Source: Paenibacillus piscarius
Lineage (GTDB): Bacteria; Bacillota; Bacilli; Paenibacillales; Paenibacillaceae
NCBI RefSeq assembly: GCF_022234545.1
Contig: NZ_JAIEUI010000014.1
Coordinates: forward strand, 124,001 to 188,000
Direction: 5' to 3'
DNA: 64,000 nucleotides
In this document: positions 56,767 to 64,000 of the stretch, one piece after another
Numbering within the stretch: the first letter of the stretch is position 1
How the letters are laid out: each line of letters opens with the position of its first letter
Made by a program: the position numbers and the translations under genes
The notes under the pieces: model-generated
Seen by the model: only the letters and a program-made list of their open reading frames with translations
The model's database searches: none
Told to the model about the DNA's origin: nothing

Positions 56767-58242
56767 ATGAACAAATATACATTCGGCCTGGGCGGCCTCC
56801 TGCTATTAAGCCTGATCACCTCTGCCTGCGGCGACATGAAGACGCCCAGCGATTTGCTTCAGGCACCTTCACAGGGAAGCAGTGACGGCAATCTAACCGG
56901 GATCGTGAGATCCTTCCTGCCTCCCAATGCGCATTTAACCGTTCCTGCCCAGTCGGAATCCGGCAGTGCGATTCAATTACAGGATCTGGACCAGGACGGA
57001 CAGGACGAGCTGCTCGCCTTCTACAAGACAGACAAAACCGATTACGAGATCAATACCCTGCTTCTCTCGCAGCAGGACGGCAAGTGGAGCAAGCTGGCCA
57101 ACCTCACCGGAGTCGGCAGCGAATTGCACTATGTCTCCTTCGCAGATGTTACCGCAGACGGTGCAGCGGATCTGCTGCTGGGATACGGCGGAGGCGAGGG
57201 ACTAACCCGGGAGCTGGCTGTCTACAGCCTGAAGGGCGGCACACTGACCGAGTTGATCAAGCAGCCGTATGACCAGCTGATCGTCGGCGATCTGACCGGG
57301 GAAGGCACTCAGGACATCGCCGTACTGCAGGGAATCTACACTACAGATACCGTCCGCGAGAATCATCTCCAGCTGCTCCGGCTGAAGGGCGGGACACCGC
57401 AGATGCTGTCGGACCAGAAGCTGGAGGGGAATGTGATTCAATTCCAGTTCACCAAGACTGCCCCCTCCCGCAGTGCCATCGTTGTGGATGCCGCCATCGG
57501 CGCTCATGCCGCGTATACGTCTCTGCTGATTTGGGAAAATGGGCAGTTTACTGATATACTTGCAACAGAAGATCATCAGCGCACAAGCCTCGCTTCCGGT
57601 AAGAATCTTGTACTTGCGCCGCCTGCTCCCGTGCCGGATACGCCGATTGGCAGCAACAGCCTTGCCATCAAGGACTACCCGCTGGACAGCAAGGATGTCA
57701 ACGGGGACGGGATTACGGAGATCGGCTTTCTTGTGCCGCCTGCCGGGACAGAGAGCCTTGCCCCGCTGGCAACACCATTCATCACCAGATACTATCAGTG
57801 GGACGGACAATCCGGGCTGAGCCTCGTTCAGGAGCAATTTGACCGCTGGGGCTTCAACTTCCTCCTTCCTAAGTCGTGGGCAGGCCAGACCCTGCTGGAG
57901 ATCCTGGAAGAATCACCGCAGCCTTGGGAGAAGCTCCAGTTCAGCTACAAGAATCCTGAGTCTGCTGTGAAGGCGCCGCTGCTGGAGCTTCGCCTCCTGA
58001 CGAAGAAGGGCTGGGCAGCCGCTGAGGTACAGCTCCAGGCAGAGAGCAGAGAATACAAGCTGCTGTATGAGCTGGGCAATTCTATGGGCGATACCGAGCC
58101 CACCGTATTCGTTGCCGTCATGCCTCCATCCGGTGCGGCTGACAAGCTGCGGGGAACGGATCTGCAGACCTACAACCAGCTCAAGCTGACACTGGATGAA
58201 GTCGTGCAGCTCGCCGGTACACCGCAGAAGTCCCTGCCCTAA
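56767..58242 (+). CDS. Lipoprotein with FG-GAP/VCBS-like repeats
   Basis: A 491-residue exported protein. The signal peptide ends at lipobox ITSACG (Cys near 21). Four short acidic repeats resemble FG-GAP/integrin-type calcium loops: DLDQDGQDELL, DVTADGAADLL, DLTGEGTQDIA and DVNGDGITEIG, each followed by a beta-strand, consistent with a beta-propeller. It directly precedes a two-component system (14 bases), so it may be part of that signalling unit. The function is unknown. AAGGAG lies before the ATG. Confidence 0.8.
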   Translation: MNKYTFGLGGLLLLSLITSACGDMKTPSDLLQAPSQGSSDGNLTGIVRSFLPPNAHLTVPAQSESGSAIQLQDLDQDGQDELLAFYKTDKTDYEINTLLLSQQDGKWSKLANLTGVGSELHYVSFADVTADGAADLLLGYGGGEGLTRELAVYSLKGGTLTELIKQPYDQLIVGDLTGEGTQDIAVLQGIYTTDTVRENHLQLLRLKGGTPQMLSDQKLEGNVIQFQFTKTAPSRSAIVVDAAIGAHAAYTSLLIWENGQFTDILATEDHQRTSLASGKNLVLAPPAPVPDTPIGSNSLAIKDYPLDSKDVNGDGITEIGFLVPPAGTESLAPLATPFITRYYQWDGQSGLSLVQEQFDRWGFNFLLPKSWAGQTLLEILEESPQPWEKLQFSYKNPESAVKAPLLELRLLTKKGWAAAEVQLQAESREYKLLYELGNSMGDTEPTVFVAVMPPSGAADKLRGTDLQTYNQLKLTLDEVVQLAGTPQKSLP

Positions 58243-58256
58243 GGAGGAGGCCGTTC

Positions 58257-58943
58257 ATGAAAGTGCTGATACTGGAAGATGAGAAGCCCATCCGTGATCT
58301 GCTGTGCGTGAATCTCAAGCGGGCAGGCTTCGAGGTTACAGAGGCTTCAACCGGTGAAGAGGCCCTTATACTGGCCGGAGAGCAGAAGAATTTCGATATC
58401 GCCATTCTCGATCTGTTGCTGCCCGGACTCAGCGGGTTCGAGGTATGCACGATGCTGCGCCGACAGTTCCCGCGGCTTGGGATTATCATGCTCACCGCCA
58501 AGAGCCAGGAGATCGATAAGGTGATGGGCCTGGAATCCGGCGCAGACGATTACGTAGTCAAGCCGTTCAGTCCGGTGGAGCTGGTCGCAAGGGTGCGCTC
58601 GCTCTACCGGAGGATGTATCCGGGAGAAGCGAGCGCGCAGGGGAACCATATTACGCTTCCGCCTTTTACCCTGATGCTGGATGAACAGAAATTACTGAAG
58701 AACGGGCAGGAAATACCGCTCACCCCAACGGAATTCGAGATTGCCAAGCTGCTGCTTGGGCAGCCGAACCGGGCCATGAACCGGGATGATATTCTTACAG
58801 CCGTATGGGGGCAATACTTCATGGGTGATCTGAAGATCGTAGATGTCAATATCAGCCGAATCCGCCACAAAATCGGGCAGGAGCCCTCCGGGCCGCAGTA
58901 CCTCGAAACCGTGTGGGGATTCGGATATGTATGGAGGGGCTAA
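58257..58943 (+). CDS. OmpR/PhoB-family response regulator
   Basis: A 228-residue regulator. The receiver domain (1-120) has LEDEK, phosphoacceptor Asp in IAILDLLLPGLSG (near 51) and Lys in DDYVVKPF. The winged-helix output domain (about 130-228) has PLTPTEFEIAKLLL and ETVWGFGYVW. It shares a TAATG overlap with the kinase gene and follows the FG-GAP lipoprotein by 14 bases. Targets are unknown. Confidence 0.92.
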   Translation: MKVLILEDEKPIRDLLCVNLKRAGFEVTEASTGEEALILAGEQKNFDIAILDLLLPGLSGFEVCTMLRRQFPRLGIIMLTAKSQEIDKVMGLESGADDYVVKPFSPVELVARVRSLYRRMYPGEASAQGNHITLPPFTLMLDEQKLLKNGQEIPLTPTEFEIAKLLLGQPNRAMNRDDILTAVWGQYFMGDLKIVDVNISRIRHKIGQEPSGPQYLETVWGFGYVWRG

Positions 58944-60367
58944 TGTTGCCGAAGGGAATCAGGTCCAGGCTTATCGTCTATATTACGCTTATGCTGCTCC
59001 TGATTGTCCTGCTGCTGGAGGGAGTTTTTGTTGTTGCCATCCATTCCTATTATCTGGGCAGCGCTATGGAGACCCTGAATTCGCGGGCCAGAACCTCCGT
59101 CACCTTCTTCAACAAATATCTGGAGAGCTACACTCTGAAGGAGCGGGCCCGCTATATTCTGGAGAACCTCTCATCTGAGGAGAGCAGCAAGGTAGAGGTG
59201 CTGAGCCCGGACGGCAAGGTAATCATTAACTCACTTGGCTTCTCCAGCGGAGAACAGGTGACCACCCCGGATGTCCATGATGCGCTGCTCAGCGGCAGAG
59301 GCAGCTTTCAGAGCATTAAGCCAGTCAACGGCGAACGGATTCTGGCCGTATCCGTCGCCCTGACGGACCGGGGAAGCACAGTCGGCCTGCTGCGCTACTC
59401 AGTGTCGGCCGAGCCGCTGTATTCCGTTATTCTGACCATCGCGCTGAATGCAGCGTTTGTCGGCCTGCTCGTGATCGGGTTCGGGTTCGTGCTCAGCCTG
59501 ATTATCGCCAAGCGGATCGTAGGTCCGATTCAGCAATTGACCGGGGTCGCCAAGGAGATGGCCACCGGTAATTTTGCCGTCCGGGCAGCGAAGCGCTATG
59601 ACGATGAAGTCGGCACCCTTGCGGTGACACTGAACTATATGTCCGATGAGATTATGAAGAGCGAGAAGCTGAAATATGATTTCATCTCCTCGGTCACCCA
59701 TGAGCTGCGGACACCGTTGACTTCCATTAAGGGCTGGGGGGAGACGCTGCTGGTCGGGGATTTGTCAGACAAGCAGGAGACCCTGCAGGGACTGGAGGTC
59801 ATGACCGGAGAGACGGACCGGCTGATCGGCCTGGTCGAGGATCTGCTCGACTTCTCCAAGTTCCAGGCCGGAGAGATCCGTATTGTCCGCCAGCCCTATG
59901 ATCTCAGGGGACTGCTGGAGGATATGCTGCTGCAGTTCAGATACAGGGGGCAGACGAAGCAGATCCGGCTCTACGCGGATCTGCCGGATCAGCCGCTGCC
60001 AGTAGACGGGGATTTCAACCGTCTGAAGCAGGTGTTTGTCAATGTGCTGGATAATGCCTTCAAGTTCACCCCGGCCGGCGGAGAGGTCCGCCTGAGCGCT
60101 GAGCTGCGCGGGGACATCATCCAGGTAACCGTAGCCGATAACGGCGAAGGCATTGAAGCCACCGACCTGGCGCAGCTTGGCAACAAGTTCTTCAAGGGCC
60201 GGTCCCGCCAATCGGGGAGCGGCCTGGGCCTGGCCATCTGCAAAGAAATTATCGAGCTGCATGACGGACACCTGCGGATCGAGAGCGAATTCACTGTCGG
60301 CACCTCAGTTATCGTAGAACTGCCCCGCTACGAAGTGGAGCAGCATCTTCCGCCGCCGTCAATGTAA
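58943..60367 (+). CDS. Sensor histidine kinase with HAMP domain
   Basis: A 474-residue membrane kinase. Transmembrane helices at about 10-32 and 160-185 flank an extracellular domain of about 130 residues (PAS/Cache-like, KVEVLSPDGKVIINS). It continues with HAMP (KRIVGPIQQLTGVAKEMATG), the H box FISSVTHELRTPLTSIKGWG, and the ATPase with N box (VNVLDNAFKFTP) and GSGLGLAI. The start at 58943 overlaps the regulator stop by one base and follows GGAGGGG. It resembles PhoR/ResE/WalK-type kinases; the signal is unknown. Confidence 0.92.
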   Translation: MLPKGIRSRLIVYITLMLLLIVLLLEGVFVVAIHSYYLGSAMETLNSRARTSVTFFNKYLESYTLKERARYILENLSSEESSKVEVLSPDGKVIINSLGFSSGEQVTTPDVHDALLSGRGSFQSIKPVNGERILAVSVALTDRGSTVGLLRYSVSAEPLYSVILTIALNAAFVGLLVIGFGFVLSLIIAKRIVGPIQQLTGVAKEMATGNFAVRAAKRYDDEVGTLAVTLNYMSDEIMKSEKLKYDFISSVTHELRTPLTSIKGWGETLLVGDLSDKQETLQGLEVMTGETDRLIGLVEDLLDFSKFQAGEIRIVRQPYDLRGLLEDMLLQFRYRGQTKQIRLYADLPDQPLPVDGDFNRLKQVFVNVLDNAFKFTPAGGEVRLSAELRGDIIQVTVADNGEGIEATDLAQLGNKFFKGRSRQSGSGLGLAICKEIIELHDGHLRIESEFTVGTSVIVELPRYEVEQHLPPPSM

Positions 60368-60391
60368 CTGTGCATGCCAGGCTCCTGCACG

Positions 60392-60865
60392 CTACGATTC
60401 TTTCCGGGCCTGTCCGCCTTCACCGGCAACCTCAATGACAGGCTGCGTCTGAATCTGCACATTTCCGGCCACTGCTCTGGAGATCATGCAGGACTCTTCA
60501 GCCTTGTACGCTAACCGCTCTGCCGTCTTCAGCTCCCCTGCGGTTGCCCCCGCCTGAAGTACAATCCGCGGCTTGTGTTCAATCCTTTCATAGGTGAACA
60601 CATTATTTGTCACATCTACCGTCGCCTCAGAGGCAAGCGTCAGCTCCTCCGGCACAATCGCCGAACGCTCCAGCATCGCGGCCAGTGTAATCAGATAACA
60701 GGTCGCCGCTGCACCCAGCAGCATCTCGTCCGGATTCGTGCCGGTTCCCGGCCCGCCCATCTCCCGGGGAATCGATATCACCGTCTGCAGCCCTCCGGCA
60801 TCGATCTGCCCCTCACTGTTTCTGCCTCCATTCCACACAGCATTCAGCTTAAAAGGATGCTTCAT
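60392..60865 (-). CDS. OsmC/Ohr-family peroxidase-like protein
   Basis: A 157-residue cytoplasmic protein of the OsmC fold. The two redox-active cysteines are visible in AAATCYLITLAAML (near 56) and AEESCMISRAV (near 125). The opening FKLNAVWNGGRNSEG and NPDEMLLGAAATC resemble the SACOL1771 subgroup. Known members reduce organic hydroperoxides. It is a single gene, convergent with the kinase gene. Confidence 0.88.
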   Translation of the reverse strand: MKHPFKLNAVWNGGRNSEGQIDAGGLQTVISIPREMGGPGTGTNPDEMLLGAAATCYLITLAAMLERSAIVPEELTLASEATVDVTNNVFTYERIEHKPRIVLQAGATAGELKTAERLAYKAEESCMISRAVAGNVQIQTQPVIEVAGEGGQARKES

Positions 60866-60927
60866 CTCAGTACGCCCTCTCTTTTCTTCATATCAAATAA
60901 GTGCGCTTGTCTTGTATGCTCTTTGGG

Positions 60928-61629
60928 CTAGATGCGTGCGATCCGTCTGGTCTCCAGCCGCTGGTTGGCCTGTCTGTACACATGGCAGGTCATCTCGGTC
61001 AGATTCACCAGCCCAAGTGATCTTTCTTCAAGTATCGGGTAGGTATTAGACCCCAGATCGCAGTTCATCCTGGCGCCGTCACCATAGATCCGTTCAACCG
61101 GCGTATGCCCGTGAATCACCGGCCTGCCATTCGTTAAGGCAAGCAGTGCTTCATGCGGCTGACGGTAGAATTCATATTCTGTCATCCATAGAATCTCCCG
61201 GCTCTGCTCCTCAAGAGGCTGCTCTATATACAGTCCGGCATGTGTATACACATATTCATCATCCTCAAAGTACATCGGCAATGAATAGGCCCACTCCATC
61301 AGCTCCTGCCGCTCTTCCGGGTCGGGATAAGCCTGTTTCAGACCCGCCAACGTCTCGCGTCCGCCGTGACTCAGCCAGAGCTTATCGCCGTTTACGATAT
61401 ATTCCCCCATCATTTCTTCATGATTGCCAATTAGCGCATGAATCCGCCCCGGATGCCGCTCTGCGAGCTGCTTAAGGTAACCAAGCACTCCGGCCGAGTC
61501 CTTCCCCCGGTTGATCATATCTCCACCAATCACCAACTGGTCCTGATCCCAGTCCAATCCAGACTGCCGGAGCAGAAGCTCCAGCCCTTTTAGATCCCCG
61601 TGGATGTCCGTTATGAAGAATTTGCGCAT
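60928..61629 (-). CDS. Calcineurin-like metallophosphoesterase (PrpE/ApaH/PP1-like)
   Basis: A 233-residue phosphatase. The metal-binding motifs appear in order: FITDIHGDLKGL (near 8), GGDMINRGKDS (near 35), IGNHEEMM (near 66), THAG (near 130) and HGHTPVE (near 172). This set is that of serine/threonine protein phosphatases and diadenosine tetraphosphatases. The substrate cannot be told from sequence. It lies 33 bases after the DUF421 gene on the same strand. Confidence 0.9.
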   Translation of the reverse strand: MRKFFITDIHGDLKGLELLLRQSGLDWDQDQLVIGGDMINRGKDSAGVLGYLKQLAERHPGRIHALIGNHEEMMGEYIVNGDKLWLSHGGRETLAGLKQAYPDPEERQELMEWAYSLPMYFEDDEYVYTHAGLYIEQPLEEQSREILWMTEYEFYRQPHEALLALTNGRPVIHGHTPVERIYGDGARMNCDLGSNTYPILEERSLGLVNLTEMTCHVYRQANQRLETRRIARI

Positions 61630-61662
61630 GAACTCCCTCCTTCTACAGCATCCGGTCTCCCT

Positions 61663-62247
61663 CTACTGCAATTTAATCTCCTCAAAAAGCCCCGTCTGCG
61701 GCTCAGGCTGATCCAGGTATGCCCCCTCATTCACCGGACCGCTTCCGCCCAGATATTTAGCAAAGAGCGCCTCTACCTGAGCCAGAGTGACCGGCTTAGC
61801 GGAATCCTGCAGTTCATAGCCGAGCTGGCCGTTAGGCTCAATTGTGGCTGTTTTGACATCGCTCAGCCTGGAGATGCCCTGGCCCCGCAGACTCATTTCC
61901 AGCTCATCGACGGTTAATCTCAGCTTTCTAAGATTCTTAGGCTGAAGCTGTCCCTCCGCAATAACGATAACCGCAGGCCCCTTAATCAGCCGCTCCAGCG
62001 CACTCCACCGCACCTGCAGCCACTCTACCACAATTAACACGCCGATGAATACGGCGGCCGCGACTATGGTAATCAGGATACTGTGATCGGCGATCGGCTG
62101 CACAATAATCGTACCAATTGAGATCATGGCGATTGTGGTGGGAATGGTCATTTGCGAGATTGATTTGCGGCCGGCCAGCCGCAGCACCAGCATCCCGACA
62201 ATGATCAGCACCAGCGCCTTCCAGATTTCCCTCCAGATTTCTTGCAT
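61663..62247 (-). CDS. DUF421 membrane protein (YetF/YrbG-like)
   Basis: A 194-residue protein. Three transmembrane helices lie at about 10-80, with the family motif LRLAGRKSISQMTIPTTIAMISIGTII (shown partly: LAGRKSISQMT). A cytoplasmic DUF421 domain follows, with GPAVIVIAEGQLQPKNLRKL and LEMSLRGQGI. Relatives occur in sporulating Firmicutes with unclear roles in germination or stress. It lies upstream of the phosphoesterase gene and may share its transcript. Confidence 0.86.
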   Translation of the reverse strand: MQEIWREIWKALVLIIVGMLVLRLAGRKSISQMTIPTTIAMISIGTIIVQPIADHSILITIVAAAVFIGVLIVVEWLQVRWSALERLIKGPAVIVIAEGQLQPKNLRKLRLTVDELEMSLRGQGISRLSDVKTATIEPNGQLGYELQDSAKPVTLAQVEALFAKYLGGSGPVNEGAYLDQPEPQTGLFEEIKLQ

Positions 62248-62312
62248 TGCTCCGTCTCCTTTTTGACAGTTGATAAGCTAGGGTTTGTCTTACAGGAGGC
62301 GAATATGCATAT

Positions 62313-63110
62313 TTATAGAATCGGAGCCCGGCATACACCAGCCGGAATTTCCAGCCGGTTGTAATGCTGCTTGATGTTAATCAGCGCATGTCCGCTGAAC
62401 ACCCGGGAGACCATCTCTTCGATGGGGCCAGGCTCTACCTGATCCTGCCGCAGCAGCCGCTCCACCGTGCTCTTGATCTCCTGGGGGTATAGATTTCCGG
62501 CCACACTGGAGAGACCAGTGCAAGGGCCTGAGGTGAAATTCTCCACAAGCCTCATATCCCCTGCCGCAAAAAGAATGAACCCCTCCGGATAATCAAGCCC
62601 CACATGCCGCTGCAAATCACCTGTTTCCTTGTACCCGACAATGTTCGGATAGCGGCGGATTAACAGATTCAGCGATTCCGGCGACAGATCGAATCCGGTC
62701 CGGTCGGGGTTATTATACAACGCCACCGGCTTGGACGTATGGCTAAGCAGTTCTTCCACATAAGCAACCGCCTGCTGCTGTGTAGGCCGGATGTACGGCG
62801 GGAAGCCAATAAGCAGCACATCCATCACCGATACCTCCGCAGCCTGGACCAGCCGCACAGCATCACGGGTTCTTATTGCGGATACGCCGAAGATCAGCTC
62901 CATGCCCTGAGGACGCTTTTGATTGAAATATCTGATAATCTCCAATCTTTCCTCAATACTAAGCGAATGCTGCTCGCCTGTACTTCCTGAGATCAATAGC
63001 GATTCTATCCCGTTCTGCTGCTGGTAGGCCACGATCGGCGCGAATCCATCGGTATTCAGACTCTCATCACTGTGAAAAGGCGTGGGAATCGCCACATTTA
63101 ATCTTTTCAT
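62313..63110 (-). CDS. Dihydrodipicolinate synthase/N-acetylneuraminate lyase family aldolase
   Basis: A 265-residue TIM-barrel class I aldolase, slightly shorter than DapA (about 290). The GSTGEQHSLS phosphate/carboxylate loop (near 42), VALYNNPDRTG with the relay Tyr (near 131) and IVGYKETGD with the Schiff-base Lys (near 155) are all present. It lies outside any lysine operon, so it may act on another 2-keto acid. The C-terminal region is truncated relative to DapA. Confidence 0.86.
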   Translation of the reverse strand: MKRLNVAIPTPFHSDESLNTDGFAPIVAYQQQNGIESLLISGSTGEQHSLSIEERLEIIRYFNQKRPQGMELIFGVSAIRTRDAVRLVQAAEVSVMDVLLIGFPPYIRPTQQQAVAYVEELLSHTSKPVALYNNPDRTGFDLSPESLNLLIRRYPNIVGYKETGDLQRHVGLDYPEGFILFAAGDMRLVENFTSGPCTGLSSVAGNLYPQEIKSTVERLLRQDQVEPGPIEEMVSRVFSGHALINIKQHYNRLEIPAGVCRAPIL

Positions 63111-63154
63111 ATCCTCACTCCTTATTCATCGGCATCGGTGCTAAGTGTTAGGCT

Positions 63155-63865
63155 CTAGACTCTTGATAGATATTTAAGCTCCATAGCATCCAGAAGGGTA
63201 TACAGCAGTGTATTGGACGCACTAATCTTCCCGGGCTGATCCGTCATCGCGGACGGCGTCTGAATATATTCCCCGGGCTCAAGCTCTCCGGCACAGTTCT
63301 CGATGATCTTCCGGATACTGAGGTCATTAACCTCCAGATGGAACTGCAGCCCGACCACATAATCCTCATATTCGTAACACTGGTTAATACAGCCCAGGCT
63401 GGAAGCTATCCGCTTGGCTCCGGCAGGCAGACTGAAGGTATCTCCATGCCAATGAAAAGGTACCCACTGCTGCGGGAAGTCCTTGAAGAAGGCCGAGGCC
63501 TCCGTATCCCCGGTTGCCAGCACCGGATACCAGCCAATCTCCTTACACTTGTTAGGGTAGACTTCACCGCCGATTTGCTCCGCAATCAGTTGGGCCCCCA
63601 GACAGATACCGAGCGTCAGCTTCTGCTTGCTTATCGCAGTGTGAATCAACGTCTTCTCGGCAGACAGCCAAGGGAAGACCGCTTCATCATGTACACTCAT
63701 AGGCCCGCCCATCACGACGAGCATATCGAAGTCCTGGGACGCAGGCAGAACCTTATTTTCATACACCTGGGTAGTTGTTAACGTATGCCCCTTGTTCTCC
63801 GCCCACACGGCAATTTCCTCCGGCGCTTCAAACGGAACATGCTGCAAGCAATGTATTCTCATCAT
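63155..63865 (-). CDS. Class I glutamine amidotransferase (GMP synthase-like domain)
   Basis: A 236-residue stand-alone amidotransferase-like protein. The nucleophile elbow GICLGAQ (Cys near 87), VPFHWHGDTF and the histidine-glutamate pair in GLQFHLEV (near 173) complete the Cys-His-Glu triad. Stand-alone relatives act on gamma-glutamyl compounds or are annotated as GMP synthase-like. Two ATGs stand in a row after GGTGGAGAA; 63862 gives the better spacing. Confidence 0.88.
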   Translation of the reverse strand: MMRIHCLQHVPFEAPEEIAVWAENKGHTLTTTQVYENKVLPASQDFDMLVVMGGPMSVHDEAVFPWLSAEKTLIHTAISKQKLTLGICLGAQLIAEQIGGEVYPNKCKEIGWYPVLATGDTEASAFFKDFPQQWVPFHWHGDTFSLPAGAKRIASSLGCINQCYEYEDYVVGLQFHLEVNDLSIRKIIENCAGELEPGEYIQTPSAMTDQPGKISASNTLLYTLLDAMELKYLSRV

Positions 63866-63905
63866 TTCTCCACCTGCCCTTTATTTTTCATATCTCCAAT
63901 GTAAC

Positions 63906-63946
63906 AAAAAATCCCGATGAATCAAGAACTACTTGATCATCAGGAT
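63906..63946 (-). terminator. Terminator of a gene to the right of the window
   Basis: The stem ATCC-GATGAATCAAG/CTTGAT-ATC-GGAT is followed on the minus strand by six T. It would end a minus-strand transcript entering from beyond position 64000. Nothing else is identified in 63947-64000. Confidence 0.75.
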
Positions 63947-64000
63947 CGTTAGGCCCTATCTCATAGGGTTGCACGCTTATTTTGCCTTACCGGCAGGCTC

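Overview
The window looks like Paenibacillus chromosome or a close relative. The supporting signs are Gram-positive ribosome sites (AAGGAGG type), an SLH-domain surface glucanase, many LplA/YtcQ-type sugar-binding lipoproteins with paired permeases, a cache-type AraC regulator, KimA, a GbsR-type regulator and dispersed intergenic repeats. No rRNA, tRNA, integrase, transposase or cas gene was seen. Most of the window is GC-rich with strong codon bias. Roughly 14-26 kb and 32.5-37.2 kb are visibly AT-richer and read as accessory DNA.

Layout. 0.2-3.9 kb: glycine betaine importer OpuA (ATPase, permease, binding protein) with a divergent GbsR-type repressor. 4.4-10.8 kb: a 1715-residue S-layer-anchored GH16 beta-glucanase with a divergent LacI regulator. 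11-12 kb: a beta-ketoacyl-ACP synthase III under an excellent FapR-type operator. 12.2-14 kb: a TetR regulator and two flavodoxin-fold proteins. 14-25.9 kb: a candidate RiPP locus on the minus strand, in transcription order: LytTR response regulator, AgrC-like kinase, radical SAM/SPASM maturase, six-cysteine precursor peptide, ABC exporter, M16 peptidase. VanR/VanS/VanZ-like genes and an ABC-2 transporter that could provide self-protection follow. A pair of LytTR boxes with exact 21-bp spacing precedes the maturase gene. 26-32 kb: a pectin or rhamnogalacturonan oligosaccharide operon (GH28, GH105, ABC importer). 32.7-38.7 kb: an AT-rich patchwork with a ribbon-helix-helix repressor, small proteins, a large TPR-like protein, GNAT, a nucleotidyltransferase and an orphan sugar-binding lipoprotein. 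39.1-45 kb: AraC regulator, DUF3153 lipoprotein, VOC protein and the potassium importer KimA. 45.2-52.6 kb: a fructan/sucrose locus (GH32, ABC importer, LacI, fructokinase). 52.8-56.4 kb: a DUF6710-like protein, a deletion scar of a regulator/transporter module, and LacI with a GH1 6-phospho-beta-glucosidase. 56.8-60.4 kb: a lipoprotein with a two-component system. 60.4-63.9 kb: OsmC, phosphoesterase, DUF421, DapA-like and glutamine amidotransferase genes.

Two items stand out. First, the RiPP locus has a Cys-rich precursor, its own peptide-sensing circuit and a possible immunity tail. Second, a structured intergenic element of about 140 bp occurs three times. Each copy lies upstream of, and points towards, a gene, and its 15-bp stem is preserved by compensatory changes. 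All functional names come from reading the sequence without database searches.
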